Assembly (NCBI GenBank): GCA_964429695.1 | Contig: CAYSCS010000089.1 | Coordinates: 1-18,580 of the forward strand | Length of the DNA stretch: 18,580 nt | Reading direction: 5' to 3' | From: CAYSCS01 sp964429695 | Lineage (GTDB): Bacteria; Acidobacteriota; Aminicenantia; Aminicenantales; Aminicenantaceae | In this document: positions 1 to 7,514 of the stretch, in pieces | Layout of the letters: every line of letters starts with the position of its first letter | How positions within the stretch are numbered: the first letter of the stretch is position 1 | The notes under the pieces: model-generated | What the model saw: only the letters and a program-made list of their open reading frames with translations | Told to the model about the DNA's origin: nothing | Database searches by the model: none | Made by a program: the position numbers and the translations under genes

Positions 1-400
1 CATTTCTCCCCTCCACCCTCAAAAACTGGAAAACTCAATTCTTATAAGAGGATGCTCACTGAGCATAACCTTCGGCCAATTCCTCCACTCTTCTCTAAAG
101 CGGGCTCTTACTCATATCCCCTGAAATTGTAAGAAAGATGAATCACTTGCCCCACCGAAGCCTCCCAAAAAACTTTCTTATCAAGAGGAAAATTATCGCG
201 CCTCTCTCTTGCCCTCATCCATCTGAGCCAATCGAGAGCTGATTTCCCCAAAAAAGTCAGAAATTTCCTCCCTCTCGCTCTTCAACCATGCTTGAGATAT
301 CTCCTCAGGTCTTTCCCCTTATTGACCAAACAACTCATAAAAACGTCCTTATCCTTTTCCAAACCTCTCAAAACACCTCTCGTTACATCAAAAGTTAAGC
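1..400 (-). pseudogene. Decayed minus-strand coding sequence, unidentified
   Basis: No intact gene is visible. Read on the minus strand, 108-405 gives protein-like stretches in shifting frames. One contains TRGVLRGLEKDKDVF, the next WLKSEREEISDFFGEISSRL, the next LDKKVFWEASVGQVIHLSYN, separated by stops or frameshifts. A further stretch at about 1-105 contains REEWRNWPKVMLSEHPLIRI. This looks like an old gene broken by several indels and stops. I do not recognise the family. It directly follows the transposase remnant at 401-608 and could be its continuation or an unrelated gene hit by the insertion. The evidence is only the protein-like composition of the fragments. Confidence 0.3.
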
Positions 401-608
401 AGCACAACCTTCAGGCCATAGGTGCCGAATAGCCAGCTGGCATAACTTCGGTTATAGTCAATAATAGCTATGAGTTCCTTTATCAGCTGCTTCGGAGGGG
501 GTAGGAAAGCGATTTGAGCCTGTTTCCCTTACCTTTCTTAGAAGAGTTTTTATAGCTTGAGGCTAGCTCTTGCAAAATGGCTCTCTTAATTTTCATTTCT
601 ATCCCCAT
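401..608 (-). pseudogene. Integrase-type transposase, N-terminal remnant (frameshifted)
   Basis: A GGAGG Shine-Dalgarno (616-620) sits 7 bases before an ATG at 608, with a second in-frame ATG at 596. The reading frame begins MKIKRAILQELASSYKNSSK and stops after a short run. It resumes in another frame with QLIKELIAIIDYNRSYASWL, then FGTYGLKVVL. An MKxKRAIxxExAxxYxxxSKKxKG start followed by a YNRxYASWLL motif is the usual N-terminal helix-turn-helix region of a family of integrase-core transposases found in many uncultured anaerobes. The frameshift lies near 485. The catalytic DDE part is not recognisable downstream. Family assignment rests on remembered motif resemblance. Confidence 0.6.
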
Positions 609-861
609 GTCCTTGCCTCCTAGCTAATTTCATCTCGAAATTAAATCGCTCTTCCCTCCAGAAGACAAAATAATTTCGCGTAGATTTTCTCGTGAGGCAA
701 TTTGGAGCATTGAACACCAAACCATTTTTTGGTAGGCTATATCGCAAGAGGAAAGAAATTTCCAGTTCGTCTATGGGGCTACGACCTCCTTTTTAAACTT
801 GTATGTTTTTTATAGGTTGGAGGCTCTCTTTTATGCCTCTCTCAAACATCATCTAGCAACT
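609..861. other. Intergenic stretch without a gene
   Basis: No convincing reading frame on either strand. It holds a small inverted repeat, ACCAAA at 716-721 with TTTGGT at 728-733, and short purine/pyrimidine-rich tracts. It may contain an end of the element whose transposase remnant lies at 401-608, but I could not pair terminal repeats. Confidence 0.4.
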
Positions 862-890
862 TTGGGATAACGCCTAACTTTAATTATGTT
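862..890 (+). promoter_or_regulatory. Putative promoter of the archaemetzincin gene (leaderless)
   Basis: A TTGGGA -35 candidate (862-867) is followed by a 17-base spacer and a TATGTT -10 candidate (885-890). The expected transcription start is at or next to the ATG at 897. No Shine-Dalgarno precedes that ATG, which agrees with leaderless initiation. The hexamers are only moderate matches. Confidence 0.4.
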
Positions 891-896
891 AAAATT

Positions 897-1514
897 ATGA
901 AAAAAGGATATTCGATTTTATTTAGTGGATTATTGAGCTTGATGATAGATGCCTTTCATCAACTTGGAACAAATTGCACAATCCATCTCCTCCCTCTTGG
1001 CAAGATAGAGGAAAATGTTCTCCACACCCTATCAAGTAGAGTGAGAGAGACCTTTGGTTGTGTTACCGATGTCTTAGAACCAAAAGAGCTTCCTCAGGTT
1101 GCCTATAATTCCCAACACTCTCAATATTCTTCCTCAAGAATCTTGAGTGAAATGCGAAAGATGGTGATCCCCCTAAGAAATGAAAAAATCTTGGCTATCG
1201 TCGATGTTGACCTTTATGTGCCAGGTCTCAATTTTGTTTTTGGAGAGGCTGAACTTGGAGGCTCATTTTCCATCATCTCCCTCACCCGTCTTCGTCAAGC
1301 CTACTACGGGTTTGAAGAAAATGAAACCCTCTTTCTCGAAAGAGCCGCAAAGGAAGCAACCCATGAGCTCGGACATAATTTCAGACTCAGACACTGTCCC
1401 CGACCTGAGTGCGTGATGCGCTTCTCAAATAGTCTGGCTGATACCGATAGGAAAAAGGATTCCTTCTGTATGAACTGCCTCCGTCTCCTCAGAAAAAGCC
1501 TTTCATCCCCCTAA
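897..1514 (+). CDS. amzA: Archaemetzincin-type zinc metalloprotease
   Basis: Putative zinc-dependent peptidase of the archaemetzincin family (M54). The catalytic motif HELGHNFRLRHC is complete: His156, Glu157, His160 and His166 with the following Cys167. The family's second zinc site is also complete, with Cys172 and the CxxC pair Cys191/Cys194. Met174 in ECVMRFSNS is the Met-turn. Length (205 residues) is slightly above the family norm because of about 26 extra N-terminal residues, which contain a hydrophobic stretch (roughly residues 5-20). The conserved domain starts near CTIHLLPLGKIEE. The extension could be a membrane or export signal, or the true start may be internal, although no good ribosome site exists at either place. 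It stands alone, convergent with the aminotransferase at 1595-2935. The physiological substrate of the bacterial members is not known to me. Confidence 0.9.
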   Translation: MKKGYSILFSGLLSLMIDAFHQLGTNCTIHLLPLGKIEENVLHTLSSRVRETFGCVTDVLEPKELPQVAYNSQHSQYSSSRILSEMRKMVIPLRNEKILAIVDVDLYVPGLNFVFGEAELGGSFSIISLTRLRQAYYGFEENETLFLERAAKEATHELGHNFRLRHCPRPECVMRFSNSLADTDRKKDSFCMNCLRLLRKSLSSP

Positions 1515-1532
1515 GCTTGATTTTCTCAAGCT
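1514..1532. terminator. Hairpin between convergent genes, possible weak terminator
   Basis: A perfect 7-base stem, AGCTTGA with TCAAGCT, has a 5-base loop and begins at the archaemetzincin stop codon. It lies between two convergent genes, where a bidirectional terminator would be expected. No proper U-tract follows on either strand, so termination is uncertain. Confidence 0.3.
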
Positions 1533-1594
1533 AAAAATATACTTACTTTAGCACTCAGAAAAATTTACCTCAACCAGTAAAGTGCCTCTATCTC

Positions 1595-2935
1595 TTACCC
1601 CATGTGCGAGACAATAGTTCTTATTCCTTCAAGGAGCAAATCAATATCTTTAAAGCTGACGTAAATAGGAGTTGAAACTCTTATTCCCTGGGTCCCTTTC
1701 TCTTTGCTCCCGATTTCCCTGATTACGATGTTGTATTTTTCCCTCACGTACTCAACTACCTTCGCGGGTTCGACACCTTCAATCGAAAAAGCCGTCAGCC
1801 CTGCGCTAAGATAAGAGTCAAACGGGGTATGAAGCCTGACTCGAGGAATCTTGCTTAATTCTCGCTTCAAATAGCCAGCGAGTGCCTTAATTCTCTTTTC
1901 GATTCTCTTTTTCCCGATCTCATTCTGAAAATCAAGCGCCTCACCCAGAGCAATAATCAGAGCATCAGCTCTCTGGGAAAGGGTTTCAAAACGCCTTGCA
2001 TCCTTGTAAGTGTCCCAGCCTGTGGTTGCTATCGTCGGCCAAATCCTATCCTGAACATCTTTCTTTACATAAAGAATCCCAACTCCTGTTGGTGCCCCTA
2101 ACCATTTATAAGGGCTCGAAGCAAAGAAATCCACCCCTAAACCATGCATGTCCAGATCTAGCATTCCAATTCCGTGGGCGCTATCAGCAAGGACAAGCAC
2201 CCCGTTTTCATGAGCCATGCTGCACAGTTCTTTGAGAGGTGTAATTAGACCCGAGATATAGACGGTGTGACTTATGGAGATGATTTTAGTTTTGGGACCG
2301 ATGGCCTTCTTGAAGGAATCCACTATCTCCTCCACACTTTTCGGAGGTAGACCAAGGGGAACCTCTTTTATCTTTATTCCATAACGCTTCTCTTTAAGCT
2401 TCCAGGGATGAGTTCCTCCTGGATGTTCCATCGAAGAAAGAAGCACCTCATCACCTCCCTTCATCTCCAGTCCATTGGCAATAAAATTAATCCCCTCTGT
2501 CGTGTTCCTTGTGATTACTACCTCTTCAGGAGAAGCGTTTATAAACTTAGCCAGCTTCTCCCGAACTTCTTCTGTCTTCTGAGGAAGAAAATTGTAACAA
2601 TCAAAAGGGTTGGTCACCTGGAACCTGAACCAATCAATCAAAGTGTTGAATACAGGCTCTGGCATGGGACCTATGGTGCCATTATTCATCATGATTATCC
2701 CATCTTCGAATAAAAAATGCTTCTTGATACCATTCCAGTAGACTCCATCTGGAGACTCATCCTCGATGTATTTTTGATTTAAAGAAGTGATACTCTGGTA
2801 GATGCCTGCATTAAGGTTTCTCAAACTCCCCAGCGAAAGAGCTGAACCTGCCAGAAGGTATTTCATAAAATTCCTTCTGGATAATCCCTTAACCTTACCC
2901 AAGCCCCAATCTAAGTTTTCCTGGGTTTTGTTCAT
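1595..2935 (-). CDS. Tat-exported class V (PLP) aminotransferase
   Basis: Fold-type I PLP enzyme of the aminotransferase class V / cysteine desulfurase / isopenicillin N epimerase-like family. The start is supported by AGGAGG 7 bases upstream of the ATG. Residues 19-25 are SRRNFMK, a near-ideal twin-arginine motif, followed by a hydrophobic, alanine/glycine-rich segment to about residue 45, so the folded, cofactor-loaded enzyme is predicted to be exported. PLP residues are Asp251 and His254 in ADSAHGIG, and the Schiff-base lysine Lys277 in SSPYKWLG. NTTEGIN (144-150) is the phosphate-contacting region. Length (446 residues) equals a full catalytic domain plus the signal. The substrate cannot be told from sequence. 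It stands between a terminator upstream (3021-3046) and the convergent archaemetzincin, so it is probably its own transcription unit. Confidence 0.88.
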   Translation of the reverse strand: MNKTQENLDWGLGKVKGLSRRNFMKYLLAGSALSLGSLRNLNAGIYQSITSLNQKYIEDESPDGVYWNGIKKHFLFEDGIIMMNNGTIGPMPEPVFNTLIDWFRFQVTNPFDCYNFLPQKTEEVREKLAKFINASPEEVVITRNTTEGINFIANGLEMKGGDEVLLSSMEHPGGTHPWKLKEKRYGIKIKEVPLGLPPKSVEEIVDSFKKAIGPKTKIISISHTVYISGLITPLKELCSMAHENGVLVLADSAHGIGMLDLDMHGLGVDFFASSPYKWLGAPTGVGILYVKKDVQDRIWPTIATTGWDTYKDARRFETLSQRADALIIALGEALDFQNEIGKKRIEKRIKALAGYLKRELSKIPRVRLHTPFDSYLSAGLTAFSIEGVEPAKVVEYVREKYNIVIREIGSKEKGTQGIRVSTPIYVSFKDIDLLLEGIRTIVSHMG

Positions 2936-3020
2936 GGAAGGCCTCCTTTTAAGCTTAATTTCCTAAATTTTAATTTTATGTGAAAAAAATTCTATTCACT
3001 CTTCTCTTCCTTTTCCCTCG

Positions 3021-3046
3021 AAAAAAAGTCATCCCTCTTGACTCTT
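3021..3046 (-). terminator. Rho-independent terminator after the DUF6599-like gene
   Basis: On the minus strand AAGAGTCA pairs with TGACTTTT around the 7-base loop AGAGGGA. This is 8 pairs with one G-U, running into a tract of seven T. It begins about 16 bases after the stop codon at 3062 and would separate the upstream gene run from the aminotransferase. Confidence 0.55.
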
Positions 3047-3061
3047 GGCTGAACTTTGTGC

Positions 3062-3994
3062 TTAATTAATGACTCTCTGTATATGTTCCAAAACTTCGCT
3101 AAGTGCTTCCTCTCTCCTCTCTTTCTCTTTTGAATCGGAGGTAAAGAAAATCAGGATGAATTCCCTATGCGAAGTAGAAAGAATTATGTTTCCTCTTGAA
3201 TCCTTGAGCTCAAATCTCTCATCATTACCGAGTCTAAAATCCCTGTGCCTCGAGCTTTCAGAAAAACCTTTCTTAAGGTCAAGAAATCTTTCCTTCGCCT
3301 CCTCTAAATCCCTATATTTAAGAATAAAGATTGTCTCACCCGACTCATAATCACCTTTGATTCCCTCTTCAAAGGGAAATATGTCCTTGGGAAAAAAAGG
3401 ATAACAATTGAAAAGTCCAAGCCACCCTTTAAAATATTTAATACTTGTCTCAATCAATCCCTTCCCTGGCAGTAAGGAAGTCAGGAATGGTTCTGACCCT
3501 TTTGTATTTAATTTCCTCTCCACTACTCTAGCTAGATTCAACAATCCTTCCCCTGTCTCTTGATCTCTCTCAAAACCTGTTAGAGTAACTAAAAATTTGT
3601 GTTTCCAGAAATTTAAGTAATAGTCCTCAAGGAGGGCTTTGTCTCCTATCTTGACCTCGCTTCCCTTCTTACCTGTCTTGAAGGTGTAGATACCGAAGGC
3701 GCTCTCTGAGTCTGACATTTCAAATATTTCCAGGGAAATCGATTTTCCCTTCTTATTGATGTAATCCTGGACAATGACCCTCCTGAATCCAAACTCATGG
3801 TAGATTTCTGCTCCCCCATCTATATAAAGATAAAGCTCATCGCCGCTGTAGGAGCGGAATTGGCCGTCTCTCCTCCACTCCCCTGCTTCTCCATCAGCCG
3901 GAAGAAATGGACAAAGAGGACACTCTGCGCTGCAGAGTAGTTGAGGAGAGCTCAGGAAAAAAAGGATAAGGACCTTGATTAAAAAAAGGCTCAT
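3062..3994 (-). CDS. Secreted protein, DUF6599-like, unknown function
   Basis: I do not recognise a function. The open frame can be extended to a TTG at 4084. I prefer the ATG at 3994 because it places a typical signal peptide at the very N terminus: MSLFLIKVLILFFLSS, then a polar region with cleavage probable near LLCSA. The mature part has a YSGDELYLYIDGGAEIYHEFGF segment (quoted here only to locate it) and a GIYTFKTGKKG segment, which resemble the DUF6599 family of secreted proteins in uncultured bacteria. The remainder is charged, without membrane segments. It follows the DUF362 gene on the same strand and ends at a terminator, so it is probably the last gene of the run. The family assignment is from memory of similar proteins. 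Confidence 0.7.
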   Translation of the reverse strand: MSLFLIKVLILFFLSSPQLLCSAECPLCPFLPADGEAGEWRRDGQFRSYSGDELYLYIDGGAEIYHEFGFRRVIVQDYINKKGKSISLEIFEMSDSESAFGIYTFKTGKKGSEVKIGDKALLEDYYLNFWKHKFLVTLTGFERDQETGEGLLNLARVVERKLNTKGSEPFLTSLLPGKGLIETSIKYFKGWLGLFNCYPFFPKDIFPFEEGIKGDYESGETIFILKYRDLEEAKERFLDLKKGFSESSRHRDFRLGNDERFELKDSRGNIILSTSHREFILIFFTSDSKEKERREEALSEVLEHIQRVIN

Positions 3995-4134
3995 AGCTTG
4001 CAACTTCCAAAAGGGAAAGCAAAGACTTTTACTTTTCACCAATTTTAGCTTAATTTTTGCCGTAAAAATTCTTGCCTTTTGCAAACTATACCCCTCGACT
4101 CAAGGACAGTTTAAAAAGATAACCATTGATAACC

Positions 4135-5085
4135 CTATCCTCCAAGCTGTTTTATCTTTATTTTTTTAAGATTTATCTCACCAAGACCATGTTCAAAGCC
4201 GTACCTAATCATCAAGATCTCTTCACCTTTCATTCCCCATAATGTCGTACAATAAGAATCGATTGCCACTCTATCCCTTCCAGCCACAATCTTTCGAGGG
4301 ATTATAATCTTTCCAGGGCCGAAAGGACCGTTGGTGACGATGAATTCAGTAGCATCGACCACACACAGGGCGGGTTCTAATACAGTATTCAAATCTGCAA
4401 TACATTGGTCAAGATAATCCACTGAATCGGGATTGGTCTTCCAATCTTCTCTATGAAAGGAACGATTGCTTCTCGGAGAGTTAAGCGCCATCAAATTCTT
4501 CATCGTTCCGGTAAACCTGTTGCCTGCATGGTCCTTGACTACTGGAAGGTCGATAAAAACATCATGCCTGAAGAGTTCCTTTACTATTTCTGCCTCCTTG
4601 AGAATCTTGCCTCGGTGAACAGGAATAATCTCAAATTGAGAAGAATCTTCTCTGTTAATGAGCCTTAAACTTGCTCCTTCTTCCTCAATAACATGCACCA
4701 AACCTGTGGCTTCCCAAAAATCTTTTGAAAGCCAGCTCAAACAGTTTATTTCCCGTGCCCCTGCTTCCTTGCACAAACGGATAACAGCTCTCACGATTTC
4801 AGGCTTGGTGAAAGTGCCCGGATGCCTGCTTTGAGAATTGGGCACAATGGCAACCGCAGCTCCTTTGGGCACAAATTTTGCTATTCCACCCAAAGCCTCA
4901 ACTGCTTTGATTGTATTCCGGAAGTAATCGCTCCCTGTGACAACCGAGATTTCGCTCCCCTCATCAGTTAAAAAGAATGCTCTCCGGATAATCTTCGACA
5001 GCGAAGCATTTCCCAGAGAAACCCCAAGGCCTAAGCTCATGCTCCTTCTCAAGAATTCTCTTCTCCTTATTTTTTCTTTTTTCAA
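4135..5085 (-). CDS. Tat-exported DUF362 domain protein
   Basis: DUF362 (PF04015) protein of 316 residues. The start is a TTG at 5085 preceded by AAGGAGT at suitable spacing. The N terminus, RRREFLRRSMSLGLGVSLG, carries a twin-arginine motif and short hydrophobic stretch, so export by Tat is predicted. The core has the family's features: GDPxx-type KPEIVRAVIRLCKEAGA near residue 80, VKDHAGNRFTGTMKNLMAL around 185-205, and a C-terminal aspartate-rich VAGRDRVAIDSY region. No ferredoxin-type cysteine cluster is present, unlike some longer DUF362 proteins. Function of the family is not established. It starts 12 bases after the 54-residue gene at 5098-5262 and is therefore in the same operon as the Nudix gene. 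Confidence 0.85.
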   Translation of the reverse strand: MKKEKIRRREFLRRSMSLGLGVSLGNASLSKIIRRAFFLTDEGSEISVVTGSDYFRNTIKAVEALGGIAKFVPKGAAVAIVPNSQSRHPGTFTKPEIVRAVIRLCKEAGAREINCLSWLSKDFWEATGLVHVIEEEGASLRLINREDSSQFEIIPVHRGKILKEAEIVKELFRHDVFIDLPVVKDHAGNRFTGTMKNLMALNSPRSNRSFHREDWKTNPDSVDYLDQCIADLNTVLEPALCVVDATEFIVTNGPFGPGKIIIPRKIVAGRDRVAIDSYCTTLWGMKGEEILMIRYGFEHGLGEINLKKIKIKQLGG

Positions 5086-5097
5086 TTTGACTCCTTT

Positions 5098-5262
5098 CTA
5101 ATTTCCCCAAATTCTCTCAATTATTTTCTTGGACCAGGCCTTTCTCCCCTCAATGATGAAGCGTCCCTTCTTCTCAAAAAATTTATTCCTTCTCCTCTGA
5201 GAAATAGTCTCATAAAGAGAGAAGTGAGGAGAGGGCTTATCATAAATCCTACGTTCATTCAT
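5098..5262 (-). CDS. Small conserved-looking protein of 54 residues, unknown
   Basis: An intact reading frame starts MNERRIYDKPSPHFSLYETI and ends KIIERIWGN before TAG. It overlaps the last 8 bases of the Nudix gene (ATGAATGA arrangement), has GGAG 5 bases before its ATG, and ends 12 bases before the DUF362 start codon. It thus fills the only gap in a compact operon, which argues for a real gene. The protein is very basic with alternating aromatic and charged residues and no signal or membrane segment. The central FFEKKGRFIIEGRKA faintly resembles the start of SpoU-type rRNA methyltransferases (...GxFxIEG...), so it could be a relic of such a gene. That resemblance is weak. No function is proposed. 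Confidence 0.6.
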   Translation of the reverse strand: MNERRIYDKPSPHFSLYETISQRRRNKFFEKKGRFIIEGRKAWSKKIIERIWGN

Positions 5263-5749
5263 CCCTGCTCCAAACCCCCTTCCTGATGATCTTCATGTGG
5301 CTTGAGAAGGCAATTTCAGGAAGAGAATGAAAAGGGAAAAAAGCAACTTCTTCTGAATCGGAGCCAGGCTTAAGCTCTCCCCTCGCTTTAACCTCATAAG
5401 CGATGATTAGCACCTTCTCATACCTCGAAGATTCCTGTGGGAATACGCCTACTAAACGCACTATCTCTCCCTCAAGCCCTGTCTCTTCCCTCAATTCACG
5501 AAGACAGGCTCCCTCGGGAGTTTCATCTATTTCGATGAATCCAGCAGGTAAGGCCCATTCACCTTTTCCTGGCTCAACCCCTCTTTTCACAAGAAGGACT
5601 TCATTTTTACTGTTTCTCACTAAAGCTGCAACACAGGGTAGAGGATTCCTGTAATGGACGAAATGACATTTAAGACAGAATGCTCTTCTTCCTTCTTCTT
5701 CTCGAAAGCCAAGCTTTGAGCCACATTTCGGACAATAGTTGAAAATCAT
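5255..5749 (-). CDS. Nudix hydrolase with N-terminal zinc ribbon
   Basis: Hydrolase of a nucleoside diphosphate linked to another moiety (ADP-ribose, NADH or similar). Residues 6-9 (CPKC) and 25-28 (CLKC) form a zinc ribbon followed by HFVHYRNP, as in NudC-like and ADP-ribose Nudix enzymes. The Nudix box is perfect: GFIEIDETPEGACLRELREE then TGL, matching GX5EX7REUXEEXGU. The length of 164 residues equals zinc ribbon plus one Nudix domain. No strong ribosome site precedes its ATG. Instead a short reading frame with its own AGGAG (5746-5808) overlaps the start by ATGA, so translation may be coupled. Its stop overlaps the 54-residue gene. The exact substrate is unknown. Zinc-ribbon members include NAD-cap/NADH pyrophosphatases. 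Confidence 0.9.
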   Translation of the reverse strand: MIFNYCPKCGSKLGFREEEGRRAFCLKCHFVHYRNPLPCVAALVRNSKNEVLLVKRGVEPGKGEWALPAGFIEIDETPEGACLRELREETGLEGEIVRLVGVFPQESSRYEKVLIIAYEVKARGELKPGSDSEEVAFFPFHSLPEIAFSSHMKIIRKGVWSRDE

Positions 5750-5808
5750 TTTCTAACTTTCGCTTCCTTCTTTGCTCTCTGCTCGAAGAAATTGATCATC
5801 GAGATCAA
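5746..5808 (-). CDS. Possible 20-residue leader peptide before the Nudix gene
   Basis: A TTG start with AGGAG 7 bases upstream opens a frame encoding L/MISMINFFEQRAKKEAKVRK and stopping in a TGA that overlaps the Nudix ATG (ATGA). The Nudix gene lacks a good ribosome site of its own, so this peptide could deliver ribosomes to it by coupling. It is basic, with no membrane segment. A chance frame of this length is quite possible. Confidence 0.3.
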   Translation of the reverse strand: MISMINFFEQRAKKEAKVRK

Positions 5809-5868
5809 AATTACTCTCCTCTCTCTTTTATCACCATAGGAAAAATATCGTCTCAGATTCCTTTACTT

Positions 5869-7431
5869 TCAAAATTCATCAAAATTATCATCGTAAGAAT
5901 AATCAAGGACTTCCAACCTTAATTTCCCCAGAAGCTCCGAGACTGCCTTTGCCATCTCCTGATATATGTTTTCATCCAGAAGGCTTCTTCCGAACTTGAG
6001 ATGGGTAGCATCGGTGAAAAACTCACCGCTTTTAGAATCAATCGCTATCCACTTTGAGTCAAGATTGACCCATCTCCCAACATAGACCTCTGCCCACATA
6101 TGATAAGCGAAGATTCCATAGGCATACATTATGCCTAGAGCCGCACGGGCAGGAATCCCTACCGCTCGACAGAGTGCCACAGTTAGCACTGTGTATTCTG
6201 AACAGTCCCCTTCTCGTCTCTTAAGAACTTCTTTAGCAGAGGCAAAACCAATATCATAACTCGGTCTCACCTCTTTACTCACCCATTCGGCAATCTTTTT
6301 GGCGGCTCTCCATGAGTTCTTCTCCTCGCCTGTCAGTTTTCTTGCGATGCTTTTGAGCTCGGGATCATCTATCTGACAGAGAAAGGTCGGCTTGAGAAAC
6401 TCCTTCAGCCCTTCCTCTTCCACCGGATAAGGGATAGCCTCATTCTCAGAAAAGATCTGTGCCCTGGTCTGGATAAGAACATAATCCTTATTTAATTCGA
6501 GCACTCTCTGACTGCCATCATCCCAGGGAAATTTCTTCACCGACTCTTCTTGTATTCCCCTCAGCTTAAAGATTATGCTTTTAGTTCGCTGTGGGTCATC
6601 AAACTTGATATTGGATTCAATGAGGGTGGAGAGGGCTATGTCGAAAGTCCAAGCGGAAGCTTCAAGGGCCCTTTCTTTAGGCATGCGAAATGAGGTTGTG
6701 CTCATCAAACCTGTCTGGGTCACAGACTTCCAGCTTATCCCTTCCTCATCAATCCATTCATCCATAATCAGCGGAAATAAAGAACTCATCTCTGTCCTTA
6801 AATGCCAGAGCTCTCTCTTCTCGCCAAGAATCAAGGTATCTTCTTTCCCCAGAATTTCAACCACTGCCTCCTCAAGAGAAAATGAAAAAGGAACGAGTAT
6901 TTTAAATTTTTGCCTTAGCGAAGATTTCGCCTTTCCTTCTTCAATCATATTTTTAAGCGGAATTTCAAGATAAAATTTTTCAGTAAAATCAAGCTCCCTA
7001 ACAACATTATTCCCTACTTCAAAACGAACGGTTCGCGGAAGAATCACAGCCTTTATCACAGTTTCCTCATTCGATAACCTCGTCTTGAGAATCGTTTCCA
7101 GAGGATCTCCACTAGCATCAAATAGTGACCTTTGCTCCGTTTTCATCTCCACAGCCTTGCTTCCCAGCCGTGAAACTCTTATCGATGTCTCGTTAAATGT
7201 CTCCTTATATTTCTTGCCTTTTTTCTCGAATTCAACTCTTTTAGTGTGACTAAACCCTACCTTTACCCCGTTTATATAAATTCCCATCCACGAATCATCC
7301 ACTATCTTTTCTTTTCCTTCTTCTTTCGAGCTCTCCGGAGAATTTAGCGATATTGCTTTACTCGGAAAAAGTGTATACAGGAGAGAAAAGACAAGGAAAA
7401 AGCTAAAACCTCTCCTAGAAAGAATCCTCAT
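5869..7431 (-). CDS. Secreted transglutaminase-like protein
   Basis: Exported protein of 520 residues. An N-terminal signal peptide (MRILSRRGF then FFLVFSLLYTLFPSKA) is followed by a large domain, about residues 45-390, rich in beta-type sequence. It begins DSWMGIYINGVKVGFSH, a start seen in many bacterial transglutaminase-like proteins. The C-terminal transglutaminase core has the full catalytic triad: Cys410 in GDCSEYT, His444 in AYHMWAEVYV and Asp465 in WIAIDS. Bacterial members of this papain-like fold are usually proteases or cross-linkers of unknown substrate. The ribosome site is weak. It lies between the dipeptidase gene (83 bases) and the Nudix gene (119 bases), all on one strand, so co-transcription is plausible. 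Confidence 0.88.
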   Translation of the reverse strand: MRILSRRGFSFFLVFSLLYTLFPSKAISLNSPESSKEEGKEKIVDDSWMGIYINGVKVGFSHTKRVEFEKKGKKYKETFNETSIRVSRLGSKAVEMKTEQRSLFDASGDPLETILKTRLSNEETVIKAVILPRTVRFEVGNNVVRELDFTEKFYLEIPLKNMIEEGKAKSSLRQKFKILVPFSFSLEEAVVEILGKEDTLILGEKRELWHLRTEMSSLFPLIMDEWIDEEGISWKSVTQTGLMSTTSFRMPKERALEASAWTFDIALSTLIESNIKFDDPQRTKSIIFKLRGIQEESVKKFPWDDGSQRVLELNKDYVLIQTRAQIFSENEAIPYPVEEEGLKEFLKPTFLCQIDDPELKSIARKLTGEEKNSWRAAKKIAEWVSKEVRPSYDIGFASAKEVLKRREGDCSEYTVLTVALCRAVGIPARAALGIMYAYGIFAYHMWAEVYVGRWVNLDSKWIAIDSKSGEFFTDATHLKFGRSLLDENIYQEMAKAVSELLGKLRLEVLDYSYDDNFDEF

Positions 7432-7514
7432 CTATTTTTTACCTGAGCCACACCTCAGAAGCCTTTTATTCAAATAATCCAAAGCTTTCCATCTCTTGAA
7501 AAGTGCATCCCATT

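Noticed and set aside
1180..1416. 78-codon frame within the archaemetzincin gene
   Set aside because: Overlaps a gene with an intact catalytic motif; a shadow frame.
4120..4137. Repeated GATAACC near the start region of the DUF6599-like gene
   Set aside because: Only two 7-base copies; too short to separate from chance or to call an operator.
7443..7460. CTGAG/CTCAG hairpin between dipeptidase and transglutaminase-like genes
   Set aside because: Five-base stem with no T-tract on the transcribed strand beyond an A-rich run; not a credible terminator.
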